Source of the DNA: Clostridium sp. | GTDB taxonomy: Bacteria; Bacillota; Clostridia; Clostridiales; Clostridiaceae | NCBI RefSeq assembly: GCF_017888565.1 | Contig: NZ_JAGHFX010000094.1 | Location: 1 to 64,000, forward strand | Direction: 5' to 3' | Length of the DNA stretch: 64,000 nt | Shown here: piece after piece, positions 55,047 to 64,000 of the stretch | How positions within the stretch are numbered: position 1 is the stretch's first letter | Layout: each line of letters begins with the position of its first letter | The notes under the pieces: model-generated | What the model saw: only the letters and a program-made list of their open reading frames with translations | Databases searched by the model: none | What the model was told of the DNA's origin: nothing | Position numbers and translations under genes: made by a program

Positions 55047-55749
55047 TTTTATAGCCTACCCCCCATACAGTCTTTATGAACTTTGGCTTTCTTGGATCCT
55101 CTTCTATCTTTTCTCTTACCTTTCTTATGTGCACCATAACTGTATTATCAGACTGCATAAACTCCTGCTTCCAAACGCTATTATATATATTTTCAATACT
55201 AAATACTTTTCCTCTGTTTTCACCAAGTAAAACTAATATATCAAATTCTGTTGGTGTAAGCTTTATTTCCTCGCCCTCTTTAAAAACTTCATGAGTCTCT
55301 AAATTTATACTTATCTCATCAATTTCTAATACATTCTCTTGCTTAACTACTAACGCTTCCTTAGCTAATGTATTATTGAATCTCTTATATCTTCTAAGTT
55401 GTGATTTTACCCTAGCTACTAATTCTAATGGATTAAATGGTTTCGTTAAGTAATCATCAGCTCCAGTATTTAATCCCAATATCTTATCCATATCCTCAGA
55501 CTTTGCAGATAACATTATTATTGGCATTTCTCTTTCTTCTCTTATTTTTAAACAAGCTTCAATTCCATTCACCTTAGGCATCATTATATCTAAAATTATT
55601 AAATCCACATCATTATTTGAAAGGATGTTTAATGCTTCTTCACCATTTTCAGCCTTTATTGTATCGTATCCTTCACCCTTTAAATATATATCTATTAAAT
55701 CTCTAATTTCCTTTTCATCATCAACTATTAATATTTTCTCTTTACTCAA
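55036..55749 (-). CDS. OmpR/PhoB-family response regulator (VanR-like)
   Basis: A 237-aa regulator. The receiver has DDEKE at 10-14, the phosphorylated D54 in [13 protein letters not shown], conserved Thr/Lys further on ([14 protein letters not shown]). The C-terminal winged helix has [29 protein letters not shown] and [32 protein letters not shown]. TTG start after GGAGTGGATTTTT. It is first in a two-gene unit with the kinase. Confidence 0.94.
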   Translation of the reverse strand: [237 protein letters not shown]

Positions 55750-56348
55750 AAAAATCCACTCCTCTCTACTTCTAAAATTAGTTTACCATAAAAGAAGAAT
55801 TCTTTTAATTTACACTCTCACTGTTTATCTATATTTTAGTTAAAATATCTTAATTTTAAACTTTATAATTTCTTAAAAAAACCTTAATATATCAGTACCT
55901 ATTAATAAATAATTCTGAAATATTGTTGATATAATTTTATGTACATAAACAAATAAATAAATTAGAAATTAATAATTTTAATAATAGAATTTATTAATAA
56001 ATATATAGATAAATTTAATTAATAAGAAATATATAATGATAATTTTTCAAAAAATCACCTTAAACAATTTTAAAAATTAATATCTAATTTATATACAAAT
56101 CTTATTTGCTATTAGTCTATTAAGATTTCATAATTAGCCCTCTGAGTAAACATCTAATTACTCATATATGTTTTTTATTACTATGGTAATCTGTTTTAAA
56201 AAATTGTTGTTTTCAAAAATTAATTTCAAAAATATCACGCTTCCCTGATTAAAGTTTAAATTTTATGTTGAAAATTTAAATATATATATTATATATATAT
56301 TTATTTTAACCTTGGTTCAAATAACTTTTAATTAAAGGAGATAAAAAT
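55750..56348. other. AT-rich 600-bp gap before the transposase-like gene
   Basis: No gene with a ribosome binding site or clear hairpin was found. The region is unusually AT-rich, with runs such as TATATATATTATATATATAT just upstream of the transposase-like gene. The promoter for the VanRS-like pair should be near 55760-55850, and that of the transposase-like gene near 56270-56330. Confidence 0.5.
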
Positions 56349-57455
<1,107 letters not shown>

Positions 57456-57926
57456 TTTTTTACTTACAATGCTGTAATTATCTTCTCTAAATATTTAGTC
57501 GGAGTATTCATTCATTTTTTTATTTTTATGTAAAACAATTGTATATTAATTCATTGATTTAAGATATTTCTACATTAATTTGAGATATTTCTTAATTTTC
57601 TAAAAGTACACTAGTAATAAATAATAAACTTTTTTAAAACAATTTTTTAAATTAAATAATACTCTATCCCAAATTTTATAATTATTTTAACAACAACTTT
57701 TTAAAACACATTCATATAGTTTATTTAACTATTAATATCTCAGTATTGCTACAAAAATATTTCTAATAAATCTAAATTAAAATAAAAGAAATACCACATT
57801 TAAACTTTAAATAATGCAATATTTCTATTTATCATTTTTTCTATTTATTATTTTTTTAATATCTTTACATCGTATTTATGAAAAGTTTTTAATAATATTT
57901 ATATGGACTATTTATGTTGCAAATTA
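57456..57926. other. AT-rich 470-bp gap
   Basis: Nothing with coding character is seen. AGATATTTCTACATTAATTT and GAGATATTTCTTAATTTTC (57560-57601) form a short direct repeat of ATATTTCT. No terminal repeat matching the upstream side of the transposase-like gene was found. The blaR1 remnant ends at 57927 on the other strand without a clear terminator. Confidence 0.5.
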
Positions 57927-59690
57927 TTAATTATAAATGCTTACAATTCTGTATATATTTTTACCAATCTTTTCAATGTCAACCATATTACATTTTTCTC
58001 TCATCCAATCTCCGTCTATAACTCCAGTTCCTGCAATCCATCCCTTGCCTTCTTTTGCTAGTTTTATATCATATGATATACTAACAGTAAATATATTTTT
58101 TCCATCTTCAGATAAAATCGCATCATATACTTTACTATCTGCTACCGTTATTTCTGCTTCTTTTCTTAAATCATTATTTAAATTAAATAACCAATTAGTT
58201 GTATGAATTTTTATATATTCTTCAAAAAGTTTCTTAGCAATTAGAGTTTTATCATCCGTATCTATTTCTATTTCTATTTCAGGATAGACTCTGCTTGCAT
58301 CAATATATCCATCTTTTTCATTACTTACTTTATATTCGATTCCATTTATCCTCATATATTTATCTATAAAACTAATATCATAATTTTCTTCTCCTGAAAT
58401 TGATATGCTAATTTCCCACCCTTTATAAAGTTCTTGCTTTTTATTTTTAACCTCTATTGAATTTAAATAATTTACTATTCTATCTATATCTTCTTTTGTA
58501 GATATTACTTTTTGTTTAGGTTGTGATGGCATTACCTTAATACTAATACTTGTTAGTTTATTTTTATCTGTTTCATCTATATGAGTACTGCTAATCTTAC
58601 TCGTTAAGCCCACTCCCCCTAAAACTATTATAATAATAACTCCAATAATTAAAGTTTTGAAACCAAATTTTTTATTTTTAGATATACTTATTATTCTTTC
58701 TTTTAATTTTTTCTTATCTGTGATTATTGATGTTGTCCCAGGCTTATAACTTTTGATATTTATATATTGTAGTACATTTAAAATAGTATTACCATAATCT
58801 CTATTTTCATTATTATCTAGTTTTGATAAAACCATTTCATCACATGCTTCTTCACAATCACTTCTCATGATATTTATTCCTAAATATATTATAGGATTAA
58901 ACCAATGTATAGCTTTTATAAAAGAACTTAACCATGATATAAATACATCTTTTCTTTTATAATGGCATAATTCATGTAATATTATATATTTCTTTTCCTT
59001 TTCGCTCATATTTTTAGCTAATTTAAGCGGTATTAGTATTTTGGGATTTATGATACCACAAAGACATGGAGTACTTATTTCATTTGATATTCTTATTTTT
59101 AATTTATTCTTTATAGATAACAGGCTTATCTCCTCTTCTATTGATATGTTAAAATCATAATTGCTATATCTTTTGAATTCTCTTAAAATATTTATTTGAA
59201 ATTTTATATATGAAGTGATTGTTTTAATTAAAATTATCGAAAAAGTAATGAACCAAATAGCGAATAAAATTTGCTTAAACCGAAAATTATTTTTACCACT
59301 TGTGATTATACTATTATTCAAACTTTCACTTACTATATCTCTATCTTCGTTATTTTCGTAAGCTGTTTTATCATTTATTTCTAAGGAATCTAAATTAGGT
59401 ATAATTGAAATGTCGCTTATAGGCTTGTTATTAATTTGATTTTGAATATTTTTTCCTTCTAATGTTAGAGACTCTTTTGTATTAATATCCACAAAATTAT
59501 ATATACTAAGCTTACTTTCAGGACTAAATTGAATTAATAGCTTTACAACTAAAATAAACCATAAATAATAAATAATTGATTTTTTCACATGCTTCTTCAG
59601 TAGTAGCCTTAATCCCAAAATTAAAACTACTCATAAGCTTCCAACTAAAGATGTCTCTAAAATATACTCGAATATTTTAAGACTATCCAT
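57927..59690 (-). pseudogene. blaR1-type M56 sensor with an early in-frame stop
   Basis: A BlaR1/MecR1-like antirepressor whose natural start is clear: ATG 59690 directly follows the blaI stop and GGAGGAAAAATAA. After 19 codons (MDSLKIFEYILETSLVGSL) a TGA at 59631-59633 interrupts the first membrane helix, and the frame then continues intact for about 560 codons (VVLILGLRLLLKK...). Downstream parts look functional: zinc protease motif HELCHYKRKDV in the membrane-embedded M56 domain, DCEEACDEMV, and a C-terminal extracellular domain that is not a clear penicillin-binding type. A TTG at 59618 could restart translation, but has no ribosome binding site. So either a pseudogene, a low-level restart, or a sequencing error. 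Confidence 0.8.
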
Positions 59691-60077
59691 TTATTTTTCC
59701 TCCGATATAAATTTTCCATCTAATATACTTCTTAGCTCATTTATATCTTCTTTAGTTAGATTATCTGATTTTACAAAGTTTATCATCATTTCATTTAATG
59801 ACCCATTAAAAACTTTCTTTATAAAGGATTTGCTTTCCTCTTTAACACATTCTTCTTCTGACACAAGTGGAAAATAGAAATATTCCTTTCCAAGTTTTTT
59901 AAAGCTTATAGCATCTTTATTTAATAATCTACTTATAAGACTTTTTACAGTTGTGCTTTTCCAAGGCTGCTTTCCCTTAAGATCTTCAATAATTTCACTT
60001 GATGTTGCTTCTCCTAAAGCCCATATTATTTTCATAACTTCCCATTCTGCATCAGATATTTTAGGTAACTTTTCCAT
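59691..60077 (-). CDS. BlaI/MecI/CopY family repressor
   Basis: A 128-aa winged-helix repressor. ISDAEWEVMKIIWALGEATSSEIIEDL is the family start, TTVKSLISRLLNKDAI the recognition helix, and the C-terminal half (KESKSFIKKVFNGSLNEMMINFVKS) the dimerisation part. ATG at 60077 follows GGGGGAGAGATTT. It is first in an operon with the blaR1 gene; operators overlap its promoter. Its release normally needs BlaR1, which is broken here, so it may be constitutively repressing. Confidence 0.9.
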   Translation of the reverse strand: MEKLPKISDAEWEVMKIIWALGEATSSEIIEDLKGKQPWKSTTVKSLISRLLNKDAISFKKLGKEYFYFPLVSEEECVKEESKSFIKKVFNGSLNEMMINFVKSDNLTKEDINELRSILDGKFISEEK

Positions 60078-60097
60078 AAATCTCTCCCCCATCATTA

Positions 60098-60150
60098 ATT
60101 ACATTCGTAATTTATAATATAAGTTTACAAATGTAATCATTAACTGTCAA
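60098..60150 (-). promoter_or_regulatory. blaI promoter with two BlaI-type operators
   Basis: On the minus strand TTGACA (60145-60150) and TAAACT (60122-60127) are 17 bp apart. TTACAAATGTAA (60125-60136) contains the perfect dyad TACA-N2-TGTA, overlapping the promoter. A second, near-perfect dyad (ATTACATTCGTAAT, 60098-60111) lies just past the start of transcription. Confidence 0.8.
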
Positions 60151-60357
60151 CATATAACTGTAAATATTTTCTTAATATTATTTTTACATTTATTATCATT
60201 ATATAGACTTTAATATTATGTATACTTTAATCGCTATGTAATTTTTAAACATTATATTACTTTTAAATATTATAAAAATTTTAGATATTATTAGATTCTT
60301 AATCCTTAAAATTTAACTAATATTATTTGAAATTTTATAGATATATAAAAAATTTAG

Positions 60358-60395
60358 AAGCACTAGCTAAGATTAATTTATCTTAGTTAGTACTT
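60358..60395 (-). terminator. hppA terminator
   Basis: AAGCACTAGCTAAGAT pairs with ATCTTAGTTAGTACTT, 16 positions with two mismatches and a 6-nt loop, 26 bp past the stop. Confidence 0.75.
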
Positions 60396-60420
60396 CTTTA
60401 AACTCGAAATAATAATAAAT

Positions 60421-62520
60421 CTAAAGCATTCCAAAAGCTAGTACTAAGGCACCAAATACTATTGATACCATAGACATAAGCTTAATTAATATATTTATTG
60501 ATGGTCCTGTAGTATCTTTAAATGGATCACCTACTGTATCTCCTACCACAGCAGCTTTATGACAATCTGATCCTTTACCACCTAAAACTCCTGATTCTAT
60601 ATATTTTTTAGCATTGTCCCATGCTCCACCTGAATTGGACATCATAATTGCAACTGCAAAACCAGTTACTGTAGAACCAGCTAATAATCCTGCTACACCA
60701 TTTGGTCCTAATAACAATCCAACTAAAATTGGTGTTAAAATTGCTATTATAGCTATTGTTACAAGTTCTTTTTGAGATGATTTTGTGCAAATATCAACGC
60801 AAGAAGCATAATCTGGTTCTGCTTTTCCATCCATAAGCCCAGGTATTTCCTTGAATTGTCTTCTTACTTCTACTACTATTTTAGAAGCAGCTCGTCCAAC
60901 CGCATCCATTGTCTTTGAAGAAAATAAAAATGTAACCATTCCTCCAATAAATAAACCTATTAATACTTGAGGATTTAATATAGACAAATTAAATTCAAAT
61001 TCATAAACTCCACCTTTAACCATATTTTCTATAGAATCCTTATATGCTGCTATAAACGCAAGAGCAGTAAGGGCTGCTGATCCTATAGCAAATCCTTTTC
61101 CTGTTGCTGCTGTAGTATTTCCTAGAGAATCTAATGCATCTGTTCTTCTTCTAACTTCTGGATCTTGATTTGACATTTCAGCTATTCCTCCTGCATTATC
61201 TGCAATTGGGCCATAAGCATCAGTTGCTAGCGTTATTCCTAATGTCGATAACATCCCTACTGCTGAAATAGCTATACCATATAATCCTAAGTTGAAGTCA
61301 TCTGATCCACCTGATAATTTGAAGCTTATTAAAACTGACAAAGAAACTATTATAACTGGAATTGCAGTTGATACCATTCCTAATGATAAACCACCTATTA
61401 TAGTAGTTGCTGGTCCAGTTTTAGTCATATCAGCTAATTTTTTTGTTGGATTATAATTATCTGAAGTATAGTACTCTGTGAAAAATCCTATTAATATTCC
61501 AGCTATAAGACCTGACAATATACTAAAATAAACTCCTATATTCTCAGTTCCTATTACAGTTTTAACTATAAAGAATGATCCTACAGCAACAATAATTGAT
61601 GATATATATACTCCTCTTCTTAATGCCTTTAAAAGATTTTTTTGTGTTGCATCCTCTTTAGTCTTAACAAAAAATGTAGAAAAAATAGATGCTACTACTC
61701 CTAAAGTTGCAACTAATAACGGAACCGCTATCCCCTTAGTAGATAAACCTGCTGCCACCGCTAAAGCGCATGATGAAACTAATGAGCCTACATAAGATTC
61801 ATATAAATCTGCTCCCATTCCAGCAACATCCCCAACATTGTCCCCTACATTATCTGCTATTACCGCTGGATTTCTTGGGTCATCTTCTGGAATTCCTACT
61901 TCAACTTTTCCAACTAAATCTGCCCCAACATCTGCTGCCTTAGTAAATATTCCTCCACCAACTCTTGCAAACAACGCCATAGAAGATGCACCAATACCAA
62001 ATGTTAGTATATTAGTTGTAATTTGAACTACACGCTCTGCTTCAGCTAAATCCCTATAATACCAATCTAAGAAGAAATATCCAAGTCCTATATAAAGTAA
62101 TCCTAGAGAAACAACCACTATACCAATTACAGATCCACTTTTAAAAGAAACTTTCAATGCCTCATTTAAGCTTTTTTTAGCTGCAGTAGTTGTCCTTCCA
62201 TTTGCATTTGTTGCAACTTTCATTCCAATAAACCCACTAAGCCCTGATAAAAACCCTCCAATTACAAAAGAGAAAGGCACAAATATTGATACAAAATCAA
62301 AGATGCTTAATATTAAAAAGATAATAAACATTAAAACAAAAAATATAGCCACTCCTTTATATTGCCTTGCCAGATATGCATTTGCTCCTTTTCTGATCTT
62401 AGTTGAAATACTTTTTACCTTTTCATCACCTTCATCTTCTTTTAATATTGAGTATGCTTGATAAGCTGCAAAGATTAAACCTAAGACAGAACCAAGTAAA
62501 ACTAAGAAAATGAAATTCAT
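60421..62520 (-). CDS. hppA: Membrane-bound, K+-dependent proton/sodium-pumping pyrophosphatase
   Basis: A 699-aa integral membrane protein with about 16 helices that couples PPi hydrolysis to ion pumping. The catalytic pocket motif GGIFTKAADVGADLVGKVE and the metal-binding IPEDDPRNPAVIADNVGDNVGDVAG are complete, as is GNTTAATGKGFAIGSAAL. The Ala after GNTTA at this place (Lys in K+-independent enzymes) points to the K+-dependent type. Whether it moves H+ or Na+ cannot be told by eye. ATG follows ATAGGAGGAATTGTA. Transcribed alone. Confidence 0.95.
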   Translation of the reverse strand: MNFIFLVLLGSVLGLIFAAYQAYSILKEDEGDEKVKSISTKIRKGANAYLARQYKGVAIFFVLMFIIFLILSIFDFVSIFVPFSFVIGGFLSGLSGFIGMKVATNANGRTTTAAKKSLNEALKVSFKSGSVIGIVVVSLGLLYIGLGYFFLDWYYRDLAEAERVVQITTNILTFGIGASSMALFARVGGGIFTKAADVGADLVGKVEVGIPEDDPRNPAVIADNVGDNVGDVAGMGADLYESYVGSLVSSCALAVAAGLSTKGIAVPLLVATLGVVASIFSTFFVKTKEDATQKNLLKALRRGVYISSIIVAVGSFFIVKTVIGTENIGVYFSILSGLIAGILIGFFTEYYTSDNYNPTKKLADMTKTGPATTIIGGLSLGMVSTAIPVIIVSLSVLISFKLSGGSDDFNLGLYGIAISAVGMLSTLGITLATDAYGPIADNAGGIAEMSNQDPEVRRRTDALDSLGNTTAATGKGFAIGSAALTALAFIAAYKDSIENMVKGGVYEFEFNLSILNPQVLIGLFIGGMVTFLFSSKTMDAVGRAASKIVVEVRRQFKEIPGLMDGKAEPDYASCVDICTKSSQKELVTIAIIAILTPILVGLLLGPNGVAGLLAGSTVTGFAVAIMMSNSGGAWDNAKKYIESGVLGGKGSDCHKAAVVGDTVGDPFKDTTGPSINILIKLMSMVSIVFGALVLAFGML

Positions 62521-62814
62521 TACAATTCCTCCTATTATATTAATATATATATTAACTTCACTTTATTATACGTTTTAAATTTTAGGAAAATACTCAAATT
62601 AAATGTGAAATTAATATAAATCTCTACTTTAACTGAATGTTGCTATATACAATAGTATTATCTATATAGCTCCCCTTATTTATTATATAGAGCTTACCTG
62701 ATGATGACTAAAAACTTTAAAGTATTAATATTAAAAAGAAAAGCGAACGAGCTGATCTATCAGCTTTTATATTCTTCATTATTGATACTGATTTAAAACA
62801 GAGCTCAATAAAAA

Positions 62815-62849
62815 ATAGGTATGACTTTCCACTTAAAAATCATACCTAT
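62815..62849 (-). terminator. ddl terminator
   Basis: ATAGGTATGA pairs with TCATACCTAT across a 15-nt loop, followed on the minus strand by TTTTTTATTG. Confidence 0.8.
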
Positions 62850-62860
62850 CTACTATAGTT

Positions 62861-63760
62861 CTATTTCTTTAATGAATGTTCTATTATCATATCTATAAAT
62901 TTAGAATAGCTTATTCCTTTTTCTCCTGCACTTTGAGGGAAAAGGCTAGTTGCTGTCATACCTGGTAAAGTATTTACTTCTAATACATATGGAACTCCTT
63001 CTTCTGTAATTATCATATCAATTCTAGCATATACAGAGCATTTTAAAGCCTTATATGTGTCAAGAGCCATCTTTTCTACTTCACTGTGAATGTCTTTTTC
63101 TAAATTTATTGCGTAATGCTCAGCTCCATTAGCTGAATATTTTTGTTCATAATCATAAAAATCAGTTTTAGCTTTTATAGCAAGTACTGGGAACATTTCA
63201 TTTTCAAATACAGGACAAGTTATTTCATCACCCTTTATAAACTCTTCAATCATAACTTCATTGTCCCACTTTAAGCCTTCCCTTACTGCATTTTCAACAT
63301 CTTCTTTTTTTGTTATTTTAAATGTTGCAACACTTGAGCCACCATTAGTTGGCTTTATAAATACTGGATATCCCATTTCTTCTATTGCAGCATAATCAAT
63401 TTCTTCTACTGCTCTAACATTTAGCCATCTTGCAGTTCTTATTCCATTAGCTTTTAAGATAGTTTTTGTTAAATCCTTGTCCATACATAATGAACTACTT
63501 AATGTATTACAACCTGAGTATGGTATTCCTAAAGTATCTAATACAGCTTGAACTGTACCGTCTTCTCCAAATCTTCCATGTAAAGCTAGTAATGCAAAAT
63601 CTATATCTTTTACTTTTTCTATTACATCTTCCTTCTTATCTATAATAACTGGAATAACTTCATACTTTTCCTTATTTATATGTTGCATCATAGAGTTTCC
63701 ACTATTTAACGACACTTCTCTTTCTGAAGATATTCCCCCCATTAAAACTCCAACTTTCAT
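62861..63760 (-). CDS. ddl: D-alanine--D-alanine ligase
   Basis: A 299-aa ATP-grasp enzyme joining two D-Ala for peptidoglycan. VLMGGISSEREVSLNSG begins the N-terminal domain, ALHGRFGEDGTVQAVLDTLGIPYSG the substrate loop, YPVFIKPTNGGSSVATFKI and the C-terminal VPYVLEVNTLPGMTATSLFPQSAGEKGISY carry ATP, metal and D-Ala contacts. ATG follows GGAGGACTTGTT. The short clostridial form; it stands alone. Confidence 0.95.
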   Translation of the reverse strand: MKVGVLMGGISSEREVSLNSGNSMMQHINKEKYEVIPVIIDKKEDVIEKVKDIDFALLALHGRFGEDGTVQAVLDTLGIPYSGCNTLSSSLCMDKDLTKTILKANGIRTARWLNVRAVEEIDYAAIEEMGYPVFIKPTNGGSSVATFKITKKEDVENAVREGLKWDNEVMIEEFIKGDEITCPVFENEMFPVLAIKAKTDFYDYEQKYSANGAEHYAINLEKDIHSEVEKMALDTYKALKCSVYARIDMIITEEGVPYVLEVNTLPGMTATSLFPQSAGEKGISYSKFIDMIIEHSLKK

Positions 63761-63952
63761 AACAAGTCCTCCATTTTACTATAAAATTTACTCATTTAAA
63801 TCTTTAATTATTATATCACTATACAATCTATGATTAAAGTAATAAAAGTAAACTTAAAATTAAAATTTCACTCTCAGACTATGAATATCATTATTCTCAT
63901 AAAATTATCATTAAATTTAAAGTTAATCTAATTTCTTTAAAAATAAAAAAAT

Positions 63953-63996
63953 ATATAGGATTTATTAGTTATTAAACTAACTAATAAATCCTATAT
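63953..63996 (-). terminator. Terminator of a gene beyond the right edge
   Basis: A perfect 19-bp stem (63953-63971 with 63978-63996) with a 6-nt loop and TTTTTTTATTTTT after it on the minus strand. It must serve a leftward gene outside the window. Confidence 0.85.
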
Positions 63997-64000
63997 CTAT

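Noticed and set aside
50718..55749. A vancomycin-resistance cluster, from VanW plus VanRS-like genes
   Set aside because: There is no vanHAX or vanXY-type gene; VanW and VanRS-like proteins are widespread in susceptible clostridia.
59631..59633. Selenocysteine or recoded TGA in blaR1
   Set aside because: The codon lies in a membrane helix, no selenocysteine-type hairpin follows, and this lineage uses TGA as stop elsewhere in the window.

Overview
The window looks like a stretch of a low-GC, spore-forming, fermentative Clostridium (sensu stricto) chromosome. The signs are very AT-rich DNA, strong AGGAGG-type ribosome binding sites, a clostridial glycolytic cluster (cggR-gap-pgk-tpi-gpmI ... 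eno), an NfnAB electron-bifurcating pair, an iron-type butanol/alcohol dehydrogenase under a sigma-54 promoter, a membrane pyrophosphatase and a spore-photoproduct-lyase homologue. The tmRNA tag ends in AEDNFALAA. Species cannot be fixed by eye. Nearly every gene is on the minus strand.

Positions 1-10.3 kb are an accessory, phage-like early region read leftwards: a D5-type primase/helicase, a small OB-fold-like protein, a family A DNA polymerase, a Mor-type activator, a coiled-coil membrane protein and many small unknown genes. Three of these are very short (about 27-32 aa), and two of those three are hydrophobic. Genes are repeatedly separated by hairpin terminators, and GGTGG-rich inverted repeats recur between them. 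No capsid, tail, integrase or lysis gene is visible; the element continues off the left edge. Positions 10.3-13.6 kb hold a restriction cassette: one PD-(D/E)XK nuclease-like protein and two paralogous C5-cytosine methyltransferases, ending next to the 3' end of ssrA (tmRNA, 13898-14251). ssrA is a classic integration hot spot.

Positions 14.3-31 kb are core chromosome: a Gfo/Idh/MocA oxidoreductase, a secreted amidase-like protein whose expected catalytic Cys is Ser, an NsrR-like Rrf2 regulator, nfnAB, a sigma-54-controlled alcohol dehydrogenase with its activator, smpB-rnr, a PH-domain protein, secG, eno and a small kinase-like protein. Positions 31.5-34.8 kb are a four-gene cysteine-type ABC uptake operon led by a T-box whose specifier reads as UGC (Cys). 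Then come a DegV protein, a large membrane protein, gpmI-tpiA-pgk-gap-cggR with a recognisable CggR operator, rpoN (sigma-54), a BMP-type lipoprotein, a second DegV, trmL, an SPL-family radical SAM protein, a Cof phosphatase, a VanW protein, a GH25 muramidase and a VanRS-like two-component pair.

Positions 55.7-60.2 kb are less settled: a transposase-derived protein carrying an (AAT)16 microsatellite that encodes 16 Asn, and a blaI-blaR1 pair in which blaR1 has an in-frame TGA after 19 codons. The window ends with hppA and ddl.

Regulatory signals read from sequence include the ssrA promoter, the sigma-54 promoter of adh with an upstream 21-bp inverted repeat, the Cys T-box, the CggR operator, BlaI operators, many intrinsic terminators, and a dispersed hairpin repeat family whose stem bases co-vary between copies.
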